A stretch of DNA of 14,740 nt from an uncultured Bacteroidales bacterium (GTDB taxonomy: Bacteria; Bacteroidota; Bacteroidia; Bacteroidales; Paludibacteraceae). The notes beneath the pieces were generated by a model. It was not told the DNA's origin. It was given only the letters and a program-made list of their open reading frames with translations, and ran no database searches. The DNA lies in contig CAKVBV010000062.1 in NCBI GenBank assembly GCA_934725535.1, positions 1-14,740 on the forward strand. The letters run 5' to 3'. Of the stretch, positions 14,674-14,740 are shown piece after piece. Position numbers and translations under genes: made by a program. How positions within the stretch are numbered: position 1 is the first letter of the stretch; every line of letters begins with the position of its first letter.

Positions 14674-14740
14674 CTAATTCTGTTGCAGGCTGACAAGGTA
14701 TTTCAGGTCGTCAATAGTTATTGTATGCGAAGTATCGGTG
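14674..14740 (-). CDS. C-terminal end of an unidentified gene (partial)
   Basis: On the minus strand a frame is open from the window edge and ends at TAG (14676-14674). The 21 visible residues read TDTSHTITIDDLKYLVSLQQ and a final Asn. The composition is protein-like and the strand agrees with all genes to its left, with a 55-nt gap to the pRiA4b-type gene. Too short to identify; it could also be a chance frame. Confidence 0.45.
   Translation of the reverse strand, partial: TDTSHTITIDDLKYLVSLQQN

Overview
The window looks like a Bacteroidota chromosome, most likely order Bacteroidales. Genus is not decided; a Prevotella- or Bacteroides-like gut or oral organism is plausible. Three things support this: promoter elements of the TTTG-N20-TAnnTTTG type at four places, a secreted nuclease ending in a type IX secretion-like C-terminal domain, and typical Bacteroidales genes (an EF-G2-like elongation factor, a DUF2723/GT117 membrane protein, a DUF6913-like protein). 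No rRNA, tRNA, CRISPR array, phage gene or complete insertion sequence is visible.

Layout. 1-579 is a long non-coding stretch with a perfect 21-bp inverted repeat at its left end, then a promoter and a leader carrying a possible 22-codon upstream ORF. 580-2742 (+) is fusA2, an EF-G paralogue in which the switch II histidine is serine. 2743-3324 holds a copy of an interspersed palindromic repeat, a terminator, a possible operator and two tandem promoters. 3325-7690 (+) is a two-gene unit whose coding regions overlap by 14 nt: a large GT117-type membrane protein and a CobW/COG0523 GTPase with a His/Asp-rich metal-binding loop. 7691-8188, where transcription converges, is packed with repeats: 19-bp tandem units, two identical-arm hairpins around a terminator, a short form of the interspersed repeat and a 7 x 11-bp minisatellite. 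From 8189 on, every gene is on the minus strand: a DUF6913-like protein and ligA (probable operon), a four-helix-bundle (23S-IVP family) gene flanked by inverted arrays of a ~15-bp motif, a secreted endonuclease/exonuclease/phosphatase protein, a HAD hydrolase followed upstream by a pRiA4b ORF-3-like protein (probable operon), and the last codons of an unidentified gene at the right edge.

Functionally most genes are housekeeping or accessory and do not form one pathway. The most distinctive features are: (1) the EF-G paralogue predicted to lack normal GTP hydrolysis, with its structured leader; (2) a modular GC-rich repeat present in two intergenic regions and also inside ligA, where it is translated in frame as part of the linker before the zinc finger; (3) the four-helix-bundle gene bracketed by inverted degenerate repeat arrays. 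I found no convincing new multi-gene system such as a defence island. The best candidates for undescribed biology are the repeat families and the fusA2 leader.
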